This document shows positions 46,087-55,797 of a stretch of 64,000 nucleotides of DNA, one piece after another. This stretch comes from JAJFUI01 sp039698035 (GTDB lineage: Bacteria; Planctomycetota; Planctomycetia; Pirellulales; Thermoguttaceae), in the NCBI GenBank assembly GCA_039698035.1, contig JBDKSW010000011.1, forward strand, positions 186,001 through 250,000. The letters run 5' to 3'. Below the pieces are notes generated by a model. That model was not told where the DNA came from. It saw nothing but the letters and a program-made list of their open reading frames with translations, and did not search any database. Made by a program: the position numbers and the translations under genes. Each line of letters starts with the position of its first letter. The stretch's first letter is position 1.

Positions 46087-46686
46087 ATGCGAATCATCGG
46101 CATTCTTGGCGGAGTGGCGAGTGGTAAGAGTGCGGTTGCCCAACAGTTCGCTCGACTGGGCGCGGGCGTTTTGGATGCGGACCGCGCCGGCCACGAGACG
46201 CTGCGGCTTCCACGGATCGAGGCCGCCGCCCGACAACGTTGGGGAGAGACGATTTTCACCGCCGATGGCCGGATCGACCGGGGGCGGCTGGCGCAAATCG
46301 TATTCGCCAAAACGCCGCAAGCGGAGCGAGAACGAAACTACCTGGAACAGTTGACTCATCCCGAGATTACCCGGCTTTTGCAACAGCAGGCCGAGGCAAT
46401 GGCGGCGACCGGTGCCGCGATTGTTGTACTCGACGCCCCGCTGTTGTTGGAGTCCGGTTGGGCTGATTTGTGCGAAAAAACCGTGTTTGTCGAGGCGTCG
46501 TCCGGCGTGCGGCTCGAAAGGGCGATTGCCCGAGGGTGGACTAAGGAGGAATTTGCGGCGCGCGAGGCCGCTCAGGAATCGTTGGAGCGTAAACGACGGC
46601 TTGCCGATGCGATAATAGATAATTCCGGCTCTCCGCAGCGGACGCAAGCTCAGGTCGAGCAGTTTTGGGCGTCCCTCCTCCGCTGA
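46087..46686 (+). CDS. coaE: Dephospho-CoA kinase
   Basis: A 199-residue enzyme for the last step of CoA synthesis. The P-loop GGVASGKSAV is at residues 8-17, DADRAGHE lies after it, and the lid Arg/Lys regions near 130-145 are present. The start codon follows a repeat tract with no ribosome binding site. Confidence 0.93.
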   Translation: MRIIGILGGVASGKSAVAQQFARLGAGVLDADRAGHETLRLPRIEAAARQRWGETIFTADGRIDRGRLAQIVFAKTPQAERERNYLEQLTHPEITRLLQQQAEAMAATGAAIVVLDAPLLLESGWADLCEKTVFVEASSGVRLERAIARGWTKEEFAAREAAQESLERKRRLADAIIDNSGSPQRTQAQVEQFWASLLR

Positions 46687-46877
46687 TCCCCGCCTTGCAA
46701 GCCTCAAATCGGATAATTCCCAGACAAGATGCCGGCGGCCCATTGCCGCTGGCGAATGCACCGTGGCAGCGACCCGTCGCCTGCCGGCTCATTGACGAAA
46801 GCAACACAGCACTCAACCCCGCCACCAGTGCCTTCAGCGCGCCGGTCATTACGGCCTTTCAGGAGTATCGTGCGAGC

Positions 46878-48347
<1,470 letters not shown>

Positions 48348-48402
48348 ACGCGAGACACGGGCGGAGGGTCTTGCCGCTTGGGGATCGCGGGGAAATTACA
48401 AC

Positions 48403-48942
48403 ATGCCAAACGTGTATCAAGGAACCGTCGCCGCCCAGGGACGCTTTGCGATTGTCGTCTCGCGGTTCAACGAGTCGATCACAACGCGGCTGCTCGATGG
48501 GGCCGTCGAGACGCTCACAGGCCACGGCGTGGCCGACGATCGGATCGACGTGGCCTGGACGCCGGGCGCGTTCGAGATTCCGACGGTGGCCAATCGGTTG
48601 GCCGCCAGCGGACGCTACGCGGCCGTACTGTGCCTGGGCGCCGTGATTCGCGGCGAAACGAGCCACGACCAGCACATCAACCGCGCCGTCAGCGCGACCT
48701 TGTGCGAGATCGGCGTCCACTATGGGCTGCCCGTACTGTTCGGCCTCCTCACCTGCAACACGCTCGAACAGGCCATCGCCCGCTCTGGCGGCGTCTGTGG
48801 GGCCGGTCGTCAGCCCGCCATGTCGCTGGACGCCACCACGAGCAAGGACGTTGCCGCGCCGTCGCTCGGCAACAAGGGCGTCGATTGCGCGCTGGCCGCC
48901 CTGGAAATGGTCGATCTCCTGTCCAAATTGCCGGGAAAATAA
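48403..48942 (+). CDS. ribH: 6,7-dimethyl-8-ribityllumazine synthase
   Basis: A 179-residue riboflavin enzyme that joins the pyrimidine and dihydroxybutanone phosphate. Motifs: RFNESIT near residue 20, PGAFEIP near 60, GETSHDQH with the catalytic His near 86, and GLLTCNTLEQA. It has a C-terminal extension of ~15 residues. It lies between rho and nusB. Confidence 0.94.
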   Translation: MPNVYQGTVAAQGRFAIVVSRFNESITTRLLDGAVETLTGHGVADDRIDVAWTPGAFEIPTVANRLAASGRYAAVLCLGAVIRGETSHDQHINRAVSATLCEIGVHYGLPVLFGLLTCNTLEQAIARSGGVCGAGRQPAMSLDATTSKDVAAPSLGNKGVDCALAALEMVDLLSKLPGK

Positions 48943-48983
48943 TGGCGTGTGAGAAACAAGCGGCCGGTTCCATTTCCTACGTC

Positions 48984-49007
48984 CCTCAATCCCCCAATCA
49001 CTAAATC
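48984..49007. repeat. Period-8 tract upstream of nusB
   Basis: CCTCAATC, CCCCAATC, ACTAAATC: three 8-mers with a shared AATC end, 13 bases before the nusB ATG. A weaker relative of the 7-mer tracts. Confidence 0.55.
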
Positions 49008-49019
49008 TCCCCTTCCTCC

Positions 49020-49463
49020 ATGACCCGCCGCAGCCGAGCACGCGAAATTGCCTTCCAAGTCCTCTACCAGGACGATTTGAATCCGCGCAACAACCCGGCT
49101 GAAGGCGACCAATTCATTCAGAAGCGTCTGCGCGGCGAGCCGCTTCGCGCGTTCGCCCGTGAGCTGGTCGGCGGCGTGCGCCGCCATCGGGCGGAGTTGG
49201 ACGCGCTGGTCGAGCAAACGGCCGCCAACTGGAGCTTGAAACGGATGGCCGCCACGGACCGCAACATCCTGCGACTGGGCACGTTCGAGTTGCTGCATAC
49301 CGACACGCCGCCACGTGTGTCGGTCGACGAAGCGGTCGAGTTGGCCAAACGCTTCGGTTCGGCCCAGTCGTCTCAGTTCGTCAACGGAATCCTCGACAAA
49401 ATCATGCACCGGGATGACAAGGCCGTGGGCTCCGAGTCCCAAGCCCCAAGTCCCAAGTCCTAA
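49020..49463 (+). CDS. nusB: Transcription antitermination factor NusB
   Basis: A 147-residue helical factor for rRNA antitermination. It has the RSRAREIAFQVLYQ start and the VSVDEAVELAKRFGS...VNGILDKI motif. The last ten codons and the stop lie in a tandem heptamer tract (49434-49468), which encodes a SESQAPSPKS tail. Confidence 0.93.
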   Translation: MTRRSRAREIAFQVLYQDDLNPRNNPAEGDQFIQKRLRGEPLRAFARELVGGVRRHRAELDALVEQTAANWSLKRMAATDRNILRLGTFELLHTDTPPRVSVDEAVELAKRFGSAQSSQFVNGILDKIMHRDDKAVGSESQAPSPKS

Positions 49464-49468
49464 GCACC
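49434..49468. repeat. Five tandem AAGYCCC-type heptamers
   Basis: GAGTCCC, AAGCCCC, AAGTCCC, AAGTCCT, AAGCACC cover the end of nusB and the spacer to ftsY. Same unit as at 41038-41071. Confidence 0.8.
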
Positions 49469-49481
49469 CCCGCCTACCATC

Positions 49482-50402
49482 ATGGGCCTTTTCGATAAAC
49501 TGAAACAGGGTCTTCGCAAGACCACTCGCCTGCTGAACACCGACATCCGCGACTTGTTCAAGTCCGAAGGTCGGCTTGTGGATGAAGCGTTTCTGAACGA
49601 ACTGTTCGAGAAGCTTGTCAAGATCGACATGGGCGTCGAGGCGGCCCAGGAGACGGTCGACGAAGTTGGCGAGGCGTTCCGCGCGCGAGTCGTCCAGGAA
49701 AGCGAAGTGCTCGAAAAGATCAAGGAGAAGCTCAAGGCCCTGATGGCCCAGCCTTCCGAGCCGATCCGCTTCGCCCCGTCCGGTCCGACCGTCATCATGG
49801 TGGCCGGTGTCAACGGCTGCGGCAAGACAACGTCGATCGCCAAGCTGACGGCCATGTTCCAAGCCGACGGCAAGCGGGTTGTCCTCGGCGCGGCCGACAC
49901 GTTCCGCGCCGCGGCCGTCGAACAGTTGACCATTTGGGCCAAGCGGCTCGGCGCCGAAATCGTCACCGGCGCCAGTGGCAGCGATCCGGCCAGCGTGGCC
50001 CATCGCGCGGTCGCCCGAGCCATCGAGATTTCGGCCGACGTTTGTATCGTCGATACGGCCGGTCGGCTGCAAACTCAGCAGAACCTGATGCAGCAACTTA
50101 CGAAGATTCACCGCGTTCTTGGCAAGCAGATTCCCGAAGCGCCGCACGAAGTCGTGTTGGTGCTGGACGCCACGACCGGCCAGAACGGCATCAGTCAGGC
50201 GCGGCACTTCACCGACGCCGTTCGCTGCTCGGGCCTGGTCTTGGCCAAACTCGATGGCACGGCCAAGGGCGGCGTCGTCGTCGCCATCCGCAAGCAAGTC
50301 GGTCTGCCGGTCAAGTACATCGGCGTCGGCGAGCAGCCGGACGACCTGGCCCTCTTCGAGCCTGGCCCCTTTGTCGATGCGCTCTTCGCCGACATCGGGT
50401 AG
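49482..50402 (+). CDS. ftsY: Signal recognition particle receptor FtsY
   Basis: A 306-residue SRP GTPase; no long acidic A domain. N domain ~1-95, G domain with GVNGCGKTT near residue 108, DTFRAAAVEQL, DTAGR and TKLDGTAKGG-type (AKLDGTAKGG) motifs. No ribosome binding site is visible before the ATG. Confidence 0.96.
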   Translation: MGLFDKLKQGLRKTTRLLNTDIRDLFKSEGRLVDEAFLNELFEKLVKIDMGVEAAQETVDEVGEAFRARVVQESEVLEKIKEKLKALMAQPSEPIRFAPSGPTVIMVAGVNGCGKTTSIAKLTAMFQADGKRVVLGAADTFRAAAVEQLTIWAKRLGAEIVTGASGSDPASVAHRAVARAIEISADVCIVDTAGRLQTQQNLMQQLTKIHRVLGKQIPEAPHEVVLVLDATTGQNGISQARHFTDAVRCSGLVLAKLDGTAKGGVVVAIRKQVGLPVKYIGVGEQPDDLALFEPGPFVDALFADIG

Positions 50403-50574
50403 CCAACCTCTCCCCTCGCCGTGGGACAGCGGACGGCCTCTGGCGGTTTTGCGAGCCACGGCGACCGCGGGATCGGGCGAAGGAGCGACCCACCCACCGG
50501 GGGTGCCTGTTCGCACTTGGTGGGCCTGCTGCGCGGCCACCGGGGCCAATTTGGGATCCGAACATCGTTTTTGA

Positions 50575-50603
50575 TTGGCAATCGCTCCCCTGTTGGCTAG
50601 AAT
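50575..50603 (+). promoter_or_regulatory. Sigma70-type promoter of the 1339-residue gene
   Basis: TTGGCA (50575-50580), 17-base spacer, TAGAAT (50598-50603). Predicted start near 50610. Confidence 0.65.
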
Positions 50604-50610
50604 AACCTTA

Positions 50611-50693
50611 GCTAACCAGCTCGGGTTAGCGAAAATAGGTAGCTTTGCGCGACGGGGCCGCCGTCTCGGAACGCGGTCTGGGTCCGGTCGCGC
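50611..50693 (+). promoter_or_regulatory. Structured 5' leader
   Basis: Hairpin GCTAACC (50611-50617)/GGTTAGC (50624-50630) at the predicted transcript start, then a GCGCGAC (50647-50653)/GTCGCGC (50687-50693) stem enclosing a GACGG/CCGTC hairpin. Does not match a riboswitch class I know. Confidence 0.4.
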
Positions 50694-50727
50694 TCAAACA
50701 ATTTGCGATTTGCTGGAGCCGTGAGCT

Positions 50728-53700
50728 ATGTCGAATAGAAATCGTGCCCGATGGATCGTTTCGTCCGCGGCGATGATCGCCGTCAGCGGGCTGCTGGCTG
50801 GCCTCGCCGTAGCTGCGGAAAACAGCCGGAGCGCCGGGCGGATGGACGCCTTTTCGGCTCCCGATGGAACGCACTACTTCGCCATCAGCCTGAAGCCGGA
50901 AGCCACGGCGCCGGCCGCAGCGCCGCGCGACATCGTCGTGCTGTTCAATACGTCGGCCAGCCAGACGGGCGACTACCGCGCCAAAGCGCTCGACGCCTTG
51001 AAGAGCTTCTTGGCCAGCTTGCCCCAGGGCGACCGCGTGCGTCTGATGGCGGTCGATCTGAATGCCGTTCCGTTGACCAACTCGTTCGTCGCTCCAAATA
51101 GCAGGGAGTTGGCCGACGCCATGACGGCGTTGAATCTGCGAACCCCGCTTGGTGCGACCGACATGGCCAAAGCCGTGGGCGGCGTGCTCGATAGTTTCGC
51201 TGGCGACGCCAAGCGTGCCAAGGCGGCGGTTTACTTTGGCGACGGTCGTAGCCGCGCCAATCTGCTGGCAACCGATGACTTCCGAAAGATGACGGCCCAG
51301 TTGGTCAACGCTCGGATTCCGTTCAGCAGCTATGGCGTCGGACTGAACATCGACGTGCAAGTGCTCGGCTCGCTGGCCGTCCAAAGCGGCGGCACGGTGA
51401 TCTCTGACACAGAACACTTGACTGCCGAGAATGCGGGCCGGCAGCTTACGGCCGCCGTCAACGCGGCCATCTTGTGGCCGTCGTCCACGACGTGGCCGGC
51501 ACAAGTGACCGAGGTCTTTCCAAAACGTCTGCCTCCTTTGCGCGGCGACCGTGAGACGGTCGTGGTCGGAACGTGCAAGACGCTCGGGCCCGTGAATGTG
51601 CAGGTGGTCGCCGACAGCGCGGCGGGGCAGCAGAAGCTGGCGTTTGACGTGCCGGCCGCCGCCTCGCTCGATGACAACACGTACCTGCTGTCACTGGTCG
51701 AACGGGCGCGGACCGATGACGCGCTGACGCTTCCTCTGGTCGGCACGGCCAGCTTGGCCGAAGCACGCCAGGCCTTTACCGCCGACCTGCGGGGACTCAA
51801 CCGGCTGGCGCGCGAGGCCCTGATCGCTGGAAATCTTGCCAGCGCCAAGCAACTCGTTTCGGAGGCGCTCCGTCGCGACCCGAACGATAGCGATGCGTTG
51901 GCGCTGCAAAATGCGGTGGCGAAAAAGTCGCAGCCTGCTGACGGCAAAGCAGCCGCTCGGCCCGGGGCTGCGGCCTCGGAAGTGATTCCACCGCCGATGG
52001 CTCCGAAGGCGCCCGCCAACGCGGCCGAGGCCGCGAACGGCGATTTGAACCTCGTCGGAACGCCGAACGAGCCGCCGCCCGGCGCGCTTGTCGAGGAGTT
52101 CGGACATGCGAGGCAAGCCATCCGACAACAGACTCAGATCGACGTTCAGAACGTGCTGAACAAGGCGCGTTCCGAGATGGGCGTCGATCCGGACTCCGCG
52201 TCGCAGCGATTGAGACTCGAACTGGAGAAAGTGCGACAGACGCCCGAGTTGGACCCGGACGCGCGGGACCAGTACGTCGACTTGCTTCAGTCCGCACTGA
52301 TGGAGGCCTCGCGGCGTCGCGTCGAGGTCGAGCAGGCGAGGCAGCAGCGGATGGAGAACGCCGCGGCGGCTCGCGAGCGTCTGATGGCCACGGACGCCCT
52401 GCTGCACAACCAGGACAAGGCGAAGCAACTGCTGGAGCGGTACAACGCGCTGCTGAGCGACGCGAAGTACCACACGGCCGAGGAAGTCGCCGCCGAGGCG
52501 CAGAAGGTCGCCTCCAACTCGCCGACTCCGATTCAGGCGACGTTGTTCGCCCGAACCATTGGTTATTACCGAGACATCATGGCCTTGCGCGAGGTCCGGC
52601 AGAAGGGCGTCGTCGATACGCTCTACCAGGTCGAGGCGTCCCATATCCCGTTCCCGGACAACCCGCCGATCGTCTATCCCGACGCCGAGTGGTGGCAGCG
52701 CATGACCATGAGCCGCAAGGGCAAGTGGGGCGCCGTGGATTTGGCCAAGGAAGGCAATGCCGAGAAGCGCATTCGCGAGGCGTTGAACTCGCCGACGAAG
52801 CTCGACTTCTCCGAGCAGCCGCTTTCCGACGTGATCGACTTTTTGAAGGACTATCACAAGATCCCGATCGAGATCGACGCGAAGGCGCTCGAAGAGAAGG
52901 GCGTCGGCACCGATAGCCCCGTCACGAGGAACCTGCAGGGCGTCAGCCTCCGCTCGGCGCTCCGACTGATCCTCAAACAACTCGAACTGACCTACCTCAT
53001 CAAGGACGAAGTCCTGCTGATCACCACGCCCGAGAAGGCCGACGAAGACCTGATTACCAAGGTCTACCCGGTTGCCGACTTGGTGATTCCTATTCCGCCG
53101 CCTGGATCGATGTCAGGCGGCATGGCCGGCGGCATGGGTGCCATGGGTGGCAGCAGCGGCATGGGCGGCATGGGTGGCAGCAGCGGCATGGGCGGCATGG
53201 GCGGCGGTGGCGGCATGTGGAATGTCAAGGATGACGTTGTCGCCAACAACGCGCCCGTCAAGGCAGCAGAGACAAGCACCGCACATACGCCTGCGAACGC
53301 CCCGAAACAGCCCGCGATGGACCAGCGTCCGGCCAAAATCGATGTCACGATCAAGGACGGAGTCAATCCGGATACCGTTTGGGAGCAATATTTTGCCAAG
53401 CACGAGCCGCAGCCTCAGGCGGTTCGGGCAACGGTCCGACAGCTTGTGAGTCAAAAGAAGTATGACCACGTGATTGGCCTGATCGGCGCCGCTTTGCGAC
53501 ATCGTCAGGGGCAGGCGTGGATGTACGAGGCCCTCGCCTTGGCATTGGATGCGGCCGGACGACCGAAGGCGGAAATCGAGCGTGCCGTAATGTCGGCGGT
53601 CGATTTCGCTCAGTCAGCGCCCGACCTGATGTACATCGGAACCTATCTGTCGCGGCTCGGACTGAACGCCCGGGCGATCGAGGTCTACCGCTTGGCGGCG

Positions 53701-54747
53701 AACGTCGATCCGGTCCGGCCCGAGCCCTACATGCTCGCTTTGAAGGCGGCACGCGCGGCCAACGATCAGGAAGGGCTGAAGTGGGCGAGCCTCGGCATCG
53801 TCGGCCAAGCTTGGCCCAAACAGCACGCCGACGTTTGGGAGGCCGGACTCGGCGTGACCAGAGAGATTTTGGACAAGCTGCGAGCGGAAAACAAAACCAA
53901 GGAGGCGGAGGCCTTCCAGGCGGCCGTCAATGAGGCCATGCGCCGCGACTGCGTCGTTCTGGTCGATTACACCGGTGAGGGCGAGATCGACATCGCCGTC
54001 GAAGAGCCAACCGGAACCGTATGCTCGCTTCGCAGCCCGCGAACCACCGGCGGCGGTATTCTCATTGGCGACGACATTCGCCAAACCGGCCACGACAACT
54101 TCGGCGGCCATAGCCAGGCGTATGTCTGTCCCAAGGGCTTCAACGGCAAGTACCGAATGCTGGTGCGCCGCGTCTGGGGCAACGTCACCGCCAGCAAAGT
54201 GAATGTGCAAGTCGTTAGCAACTTCGGCACGAACAACACGCTCGACGTTCGGAAACGAATTGGCCTCGACAAAGATCAGGCGGTGATTGAGTTCGTCATG
54301 ACGACCGGACGTCGCACCGAGTCGCTCAGCCAGCAGCAAGTGGCCAACGCCGTGGACGGTTTGCTGACGATGAACCGCCAACTGCTGGCCCAACAACTGG
54401 CGTCTGCCATTGACCCCCAGGCGATGGCCAGCATGGCCGTGTCTCGCGGCGGCGCGCTCAGCGAGTCTGGCTCGACGGAATCGGGCAACGGCGGCGGCAA
54501 CGTCAATCCAGTGTTCCCGCTGTTGCGTGGCGGCGCGGTCGGTTACCAGCCGGAAATCACCTGGTTGCCGGAAGGCGCCTCGATGACCGCGCTGGCCGTC
54601 ATCTCGGCCGACCGTCGTTACGTGCGGTTTACGTCGTCGCCACTGTTCTCCGGCGTCTCTGAGGTCAACACGTTTAACATGGCCAACGGCAGCAGCAGTT
54701 CCGGAAGCGGCGGTACGGGCGGTCAGGGATACGGCGGAACGTTTTAG
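50728..54747 (+). CDS. 1339-residue exported VWA/secretin-N-like/TPR chimera
   Basis: A signal peptide (first ~30 residues) is followed by a VWA-like domain (~70-250) whose MIDAS reads NTSAS instead of DxSxS. Then a TPR/coiled-coil region (~340-640), a secretin/TonB short N-terminal-like domain (~680-790; LDFSEQPLSDVIDFLKDYHKIPIEID...), a Gly/Met-rich linker (~792-830), TPR-like helices (~890-1025), a beta domain (~1071-1170) and a Gly/Ser tail. Likely a periplasmic or cell-surface scaffold. Confidence 0.75.
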   Translation: MSNRNRARWIVSSAAMIAVSGLLAGLAVAAENSRSAGRMDAFSAPDGTHYFAISLKPEATAPAAAPRDIVVLFNTSASQTGDYRAKALDALKSFLASLPQGDRVRLMAVDLNAVPLTNSFVAPNSRELADAMTALNLRTPLGATDMAKAVGGVLDSFAGDAKRAKAAVYFGDGRSRANLLATDDFRKMTAQLVNARIPFSSYGVGLNIDVQVLGSLAVQSGGTVISDTEHLTAENAGRQLTAAVNAAILWPSSTTWPAQVTEVFPKRLPPLRGDRETVVVGTCKTLGPVNVQVVADSAAGQQKLAFDVPAAASLDDNTYLLSLVERARTDDALTLPLVGTASLAEARQAFTADLRGLNRLAREALIAGNLASAKQLVSEALRRDPNDSDALALQNAVAKKSQPADGKAAARPGAAASEVIPPPMAPKAPANAAEAANGDLNLVGTPNEPPPGALVEEFGHARQAIRQQTQIDVQNVLNKARSEMGVDPDSASQRLRLELEKVRQTPELDPDARDQYVDLLQSALMEASRRRVEVEQARQQRMENAAAARERLMATDALLHNQDKAKQLLERYNALLSDAKYHTAEEVAAEAQKVASNSPTPIQATLFARTIGYYRDIMALREVRQKGVVDTLYQVEASHIPFPDNPPIVYPDAEWWQRMTMSRKGKWGAVDLAKEGNAEKRIREALNSPTKLDFSEQPLSDVIDFLKDYHKIPIEIDAKALEEKGVGTDSPVTRNLQGVSLRSALRLILKQLELTYLIKDEVLLITTPEKADEDLITKVYPVADLVIPIPPPGSMSGGMAGGMGAMGGSSGMGGMGGSSGMGGMGGGGGMWNVKDDVVANNAPVKAAETSTAHTPANAPKQPAMDQRPAKIDVTIKDGVNPDTVWEQYFAKHEPQPQAVRATVRQLVSQKKYDHVIGLIGAALRHRQGQAWMYEALALALDAAGRPKAEIERAVMSAVDFAQSAPDLMYIGTYLSRLGLNARAIEVYRLAANVDPVRPEPYMLALKAARAANDQEGLKWASLGIVGQAWPKQHADVWEAGLGVTREILDKLRAENKTKEAEAFQAAVNEAMRRDCVVLVDYTGEGEIDIAVEEPTGTVCSLRSPRTTGGGILIGDDIRQTGHDNFGGHSQAYVCPKGFNGKYRMLVRRVWGNVTASKVNVQVVSNFGTNNTLDVRKRIGLDKDQAVIEFVMTTGRRTESLSQQQVANAVDGLLTMNRQLLAQQLASAIDPQAMASMAVSRGGALSESGSTESGNGGGNVNPVFPLLRGGAVGYQPEITWLPEGASMTALAVISADRRYVRFTSSPLFSGVSEVNTFNMANGSSSSGSGGTGGQGYGGTF
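53143..53196 (+). repeat. 27-base exact tandem duplication in the Gly/Met linker
   Basis: Two identical 27-base units (53143-53169 and 53170-53196), encoding MGGSSGMGG twice. A likely site for slippage. Confidence 0.85.
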
Positions 54748-54855
54748 TCTGGGGCGGCCGCCGTCGCGATGCCCGTGGCAAGGGTGACGTGACAGGCTGA
54801 CCGGAGGGTCGCCGCTATGGACGAGGGCGGCCCGCGGACGTAAACTGATGGGAGC

Positions 54856-55797
54856 ATGAACGAACCAGCCGTGCTCCGAGAATCCTCCGCCACCTTCGCC
54901 GATCTTGCTCAGTCGCTTGGCCCGGGCATCGACGCGGCCTTGGATGCGCGATCGTCGCTCGGGGAGGGCTGTCCCCAACGCCTCGGCAAGGCCATGCGGC
55001 ACAGCCTCTTGGCCCCAGGCAAGCGGTTTCGTCCGATGCTCGTTCTGTTGGCGGCCAAGGCCTGTCGGGGCGACGCCGACGCCGCCATGCCGGCCGCTTG
55101 CGCCGTCGAGATGGTCCACACGTATTCGCTGATCCACGACGATCTGCCCGCCTTGGACAACGACGATCTCCGCCGTGGCCGGCCAACCTGTCACAAGGCG
55201 TTCGACGAGGCCACGGCCATCCTGGCAGGCGATGCCCTGCTGACGCTGGCGTTCGAGACGCTGGCCAACGAAATCAAGCCGGCTGCCGCCGCGGCCGCTT
55301 GTTGCGCGGCGTTGGCCGCCGCCGCCGGGGCCTGCAACATGGTGGGCGGTCAGATCGATGACCTCGAAAGCGAAGGGGACCGCTGGAAGGCCGATGTCGA
55401 ATCGCCGTTTGCCTCGCCATTGTCCCAGCTTGAAGCGATTCACGACCGGAAGACAGGCGCGATGATCCGCGTCTCGTTGCGACTCGGGGCCATCACGGCC
55501 GGGGCCGCCGCCGAGCCGTTGGCCGCCCTCGACACCTATGGCCGGCGCCTCGGGCTGGCCTTCCAAATCACCGATGACCTGCTCGACGTGCGGAGCACCG
55601 AGGCCGCGATGGGCAAACGAGTTGGCAAGGATGCGTCGCGCGGCAAACTCACCTTTCCGAGCCTCCTCGGAATCGACGAGAGCGCCGAGCGCGCCCGGCA
55701 GTTGACCGCGGCCGCCAAAGACGCGCTCGCGACGTTCGGGCCGGAAGCCGATCCGCTGCGAGCGCTGGCCCAGTATGTACTCGAAAGGAATCGCTGA
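54856..55797 (+). CDS. ispA: Polyprenyl synthetase (farnesyl diphosphate synthase-like)
   Basis: A 313-residue prenyltransferase. First Asp-rich motif HDDLPALDNDD near residue 94, second QITDDLLDV near 238, with GKDASRGK after it. The short length and DDLPALDND favour a C15-forming enzyme. Its stop overlaps the dxs start by one base (TGATG). Confidence 0.92.
   Translation: MNEPAVLRESSATFADLAQSLGPGIDAALDARSSLGEGCPQRLGKAMRHSLLAPGKRFRPMLVLLAAKACRGDADAAMPAACAVEMVHTYSLIHDDLPALDNDDLRRGRPTCHKAFDEATAILAGDALLTLAFETLANEIKPAAAAAACCAALAAAAGACNMVGGQIDDLESEGDRWKADVESPFASPLSQLEAIHDRKTGAMIRVSLRLGAITAGAAAEPLAALDTYGRRLGLAFQITDDLLDVRSTEAAMGKRVGKDASRGKLTFPSLLGIDESAERARQLTAAAKDALATFGPEADPLRALAQYVLERNR

Larger units (their letters stand above)
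50403..50727. other. Intergenic region between ftsY and the 1339-residue gene
   Basis: No gene recognized. Contains a CCCACC/GGTGGG inverted repeat (50493-50524), the promoter (50575-50603), and a structured leader (50611-50693). Confidence 0.6.

Noticed and set aside
48810..50549. 579-residue open frame on the minus strand
   Set aside because: Antisense to nusB and ftsY, which have clear family motifs.
54818..54846. TGGACG-17-TAAACT as ispA promoter
   Set aside because: Transcription would start almost at the ATG, inside the likely ribosome binding site GGGAG.
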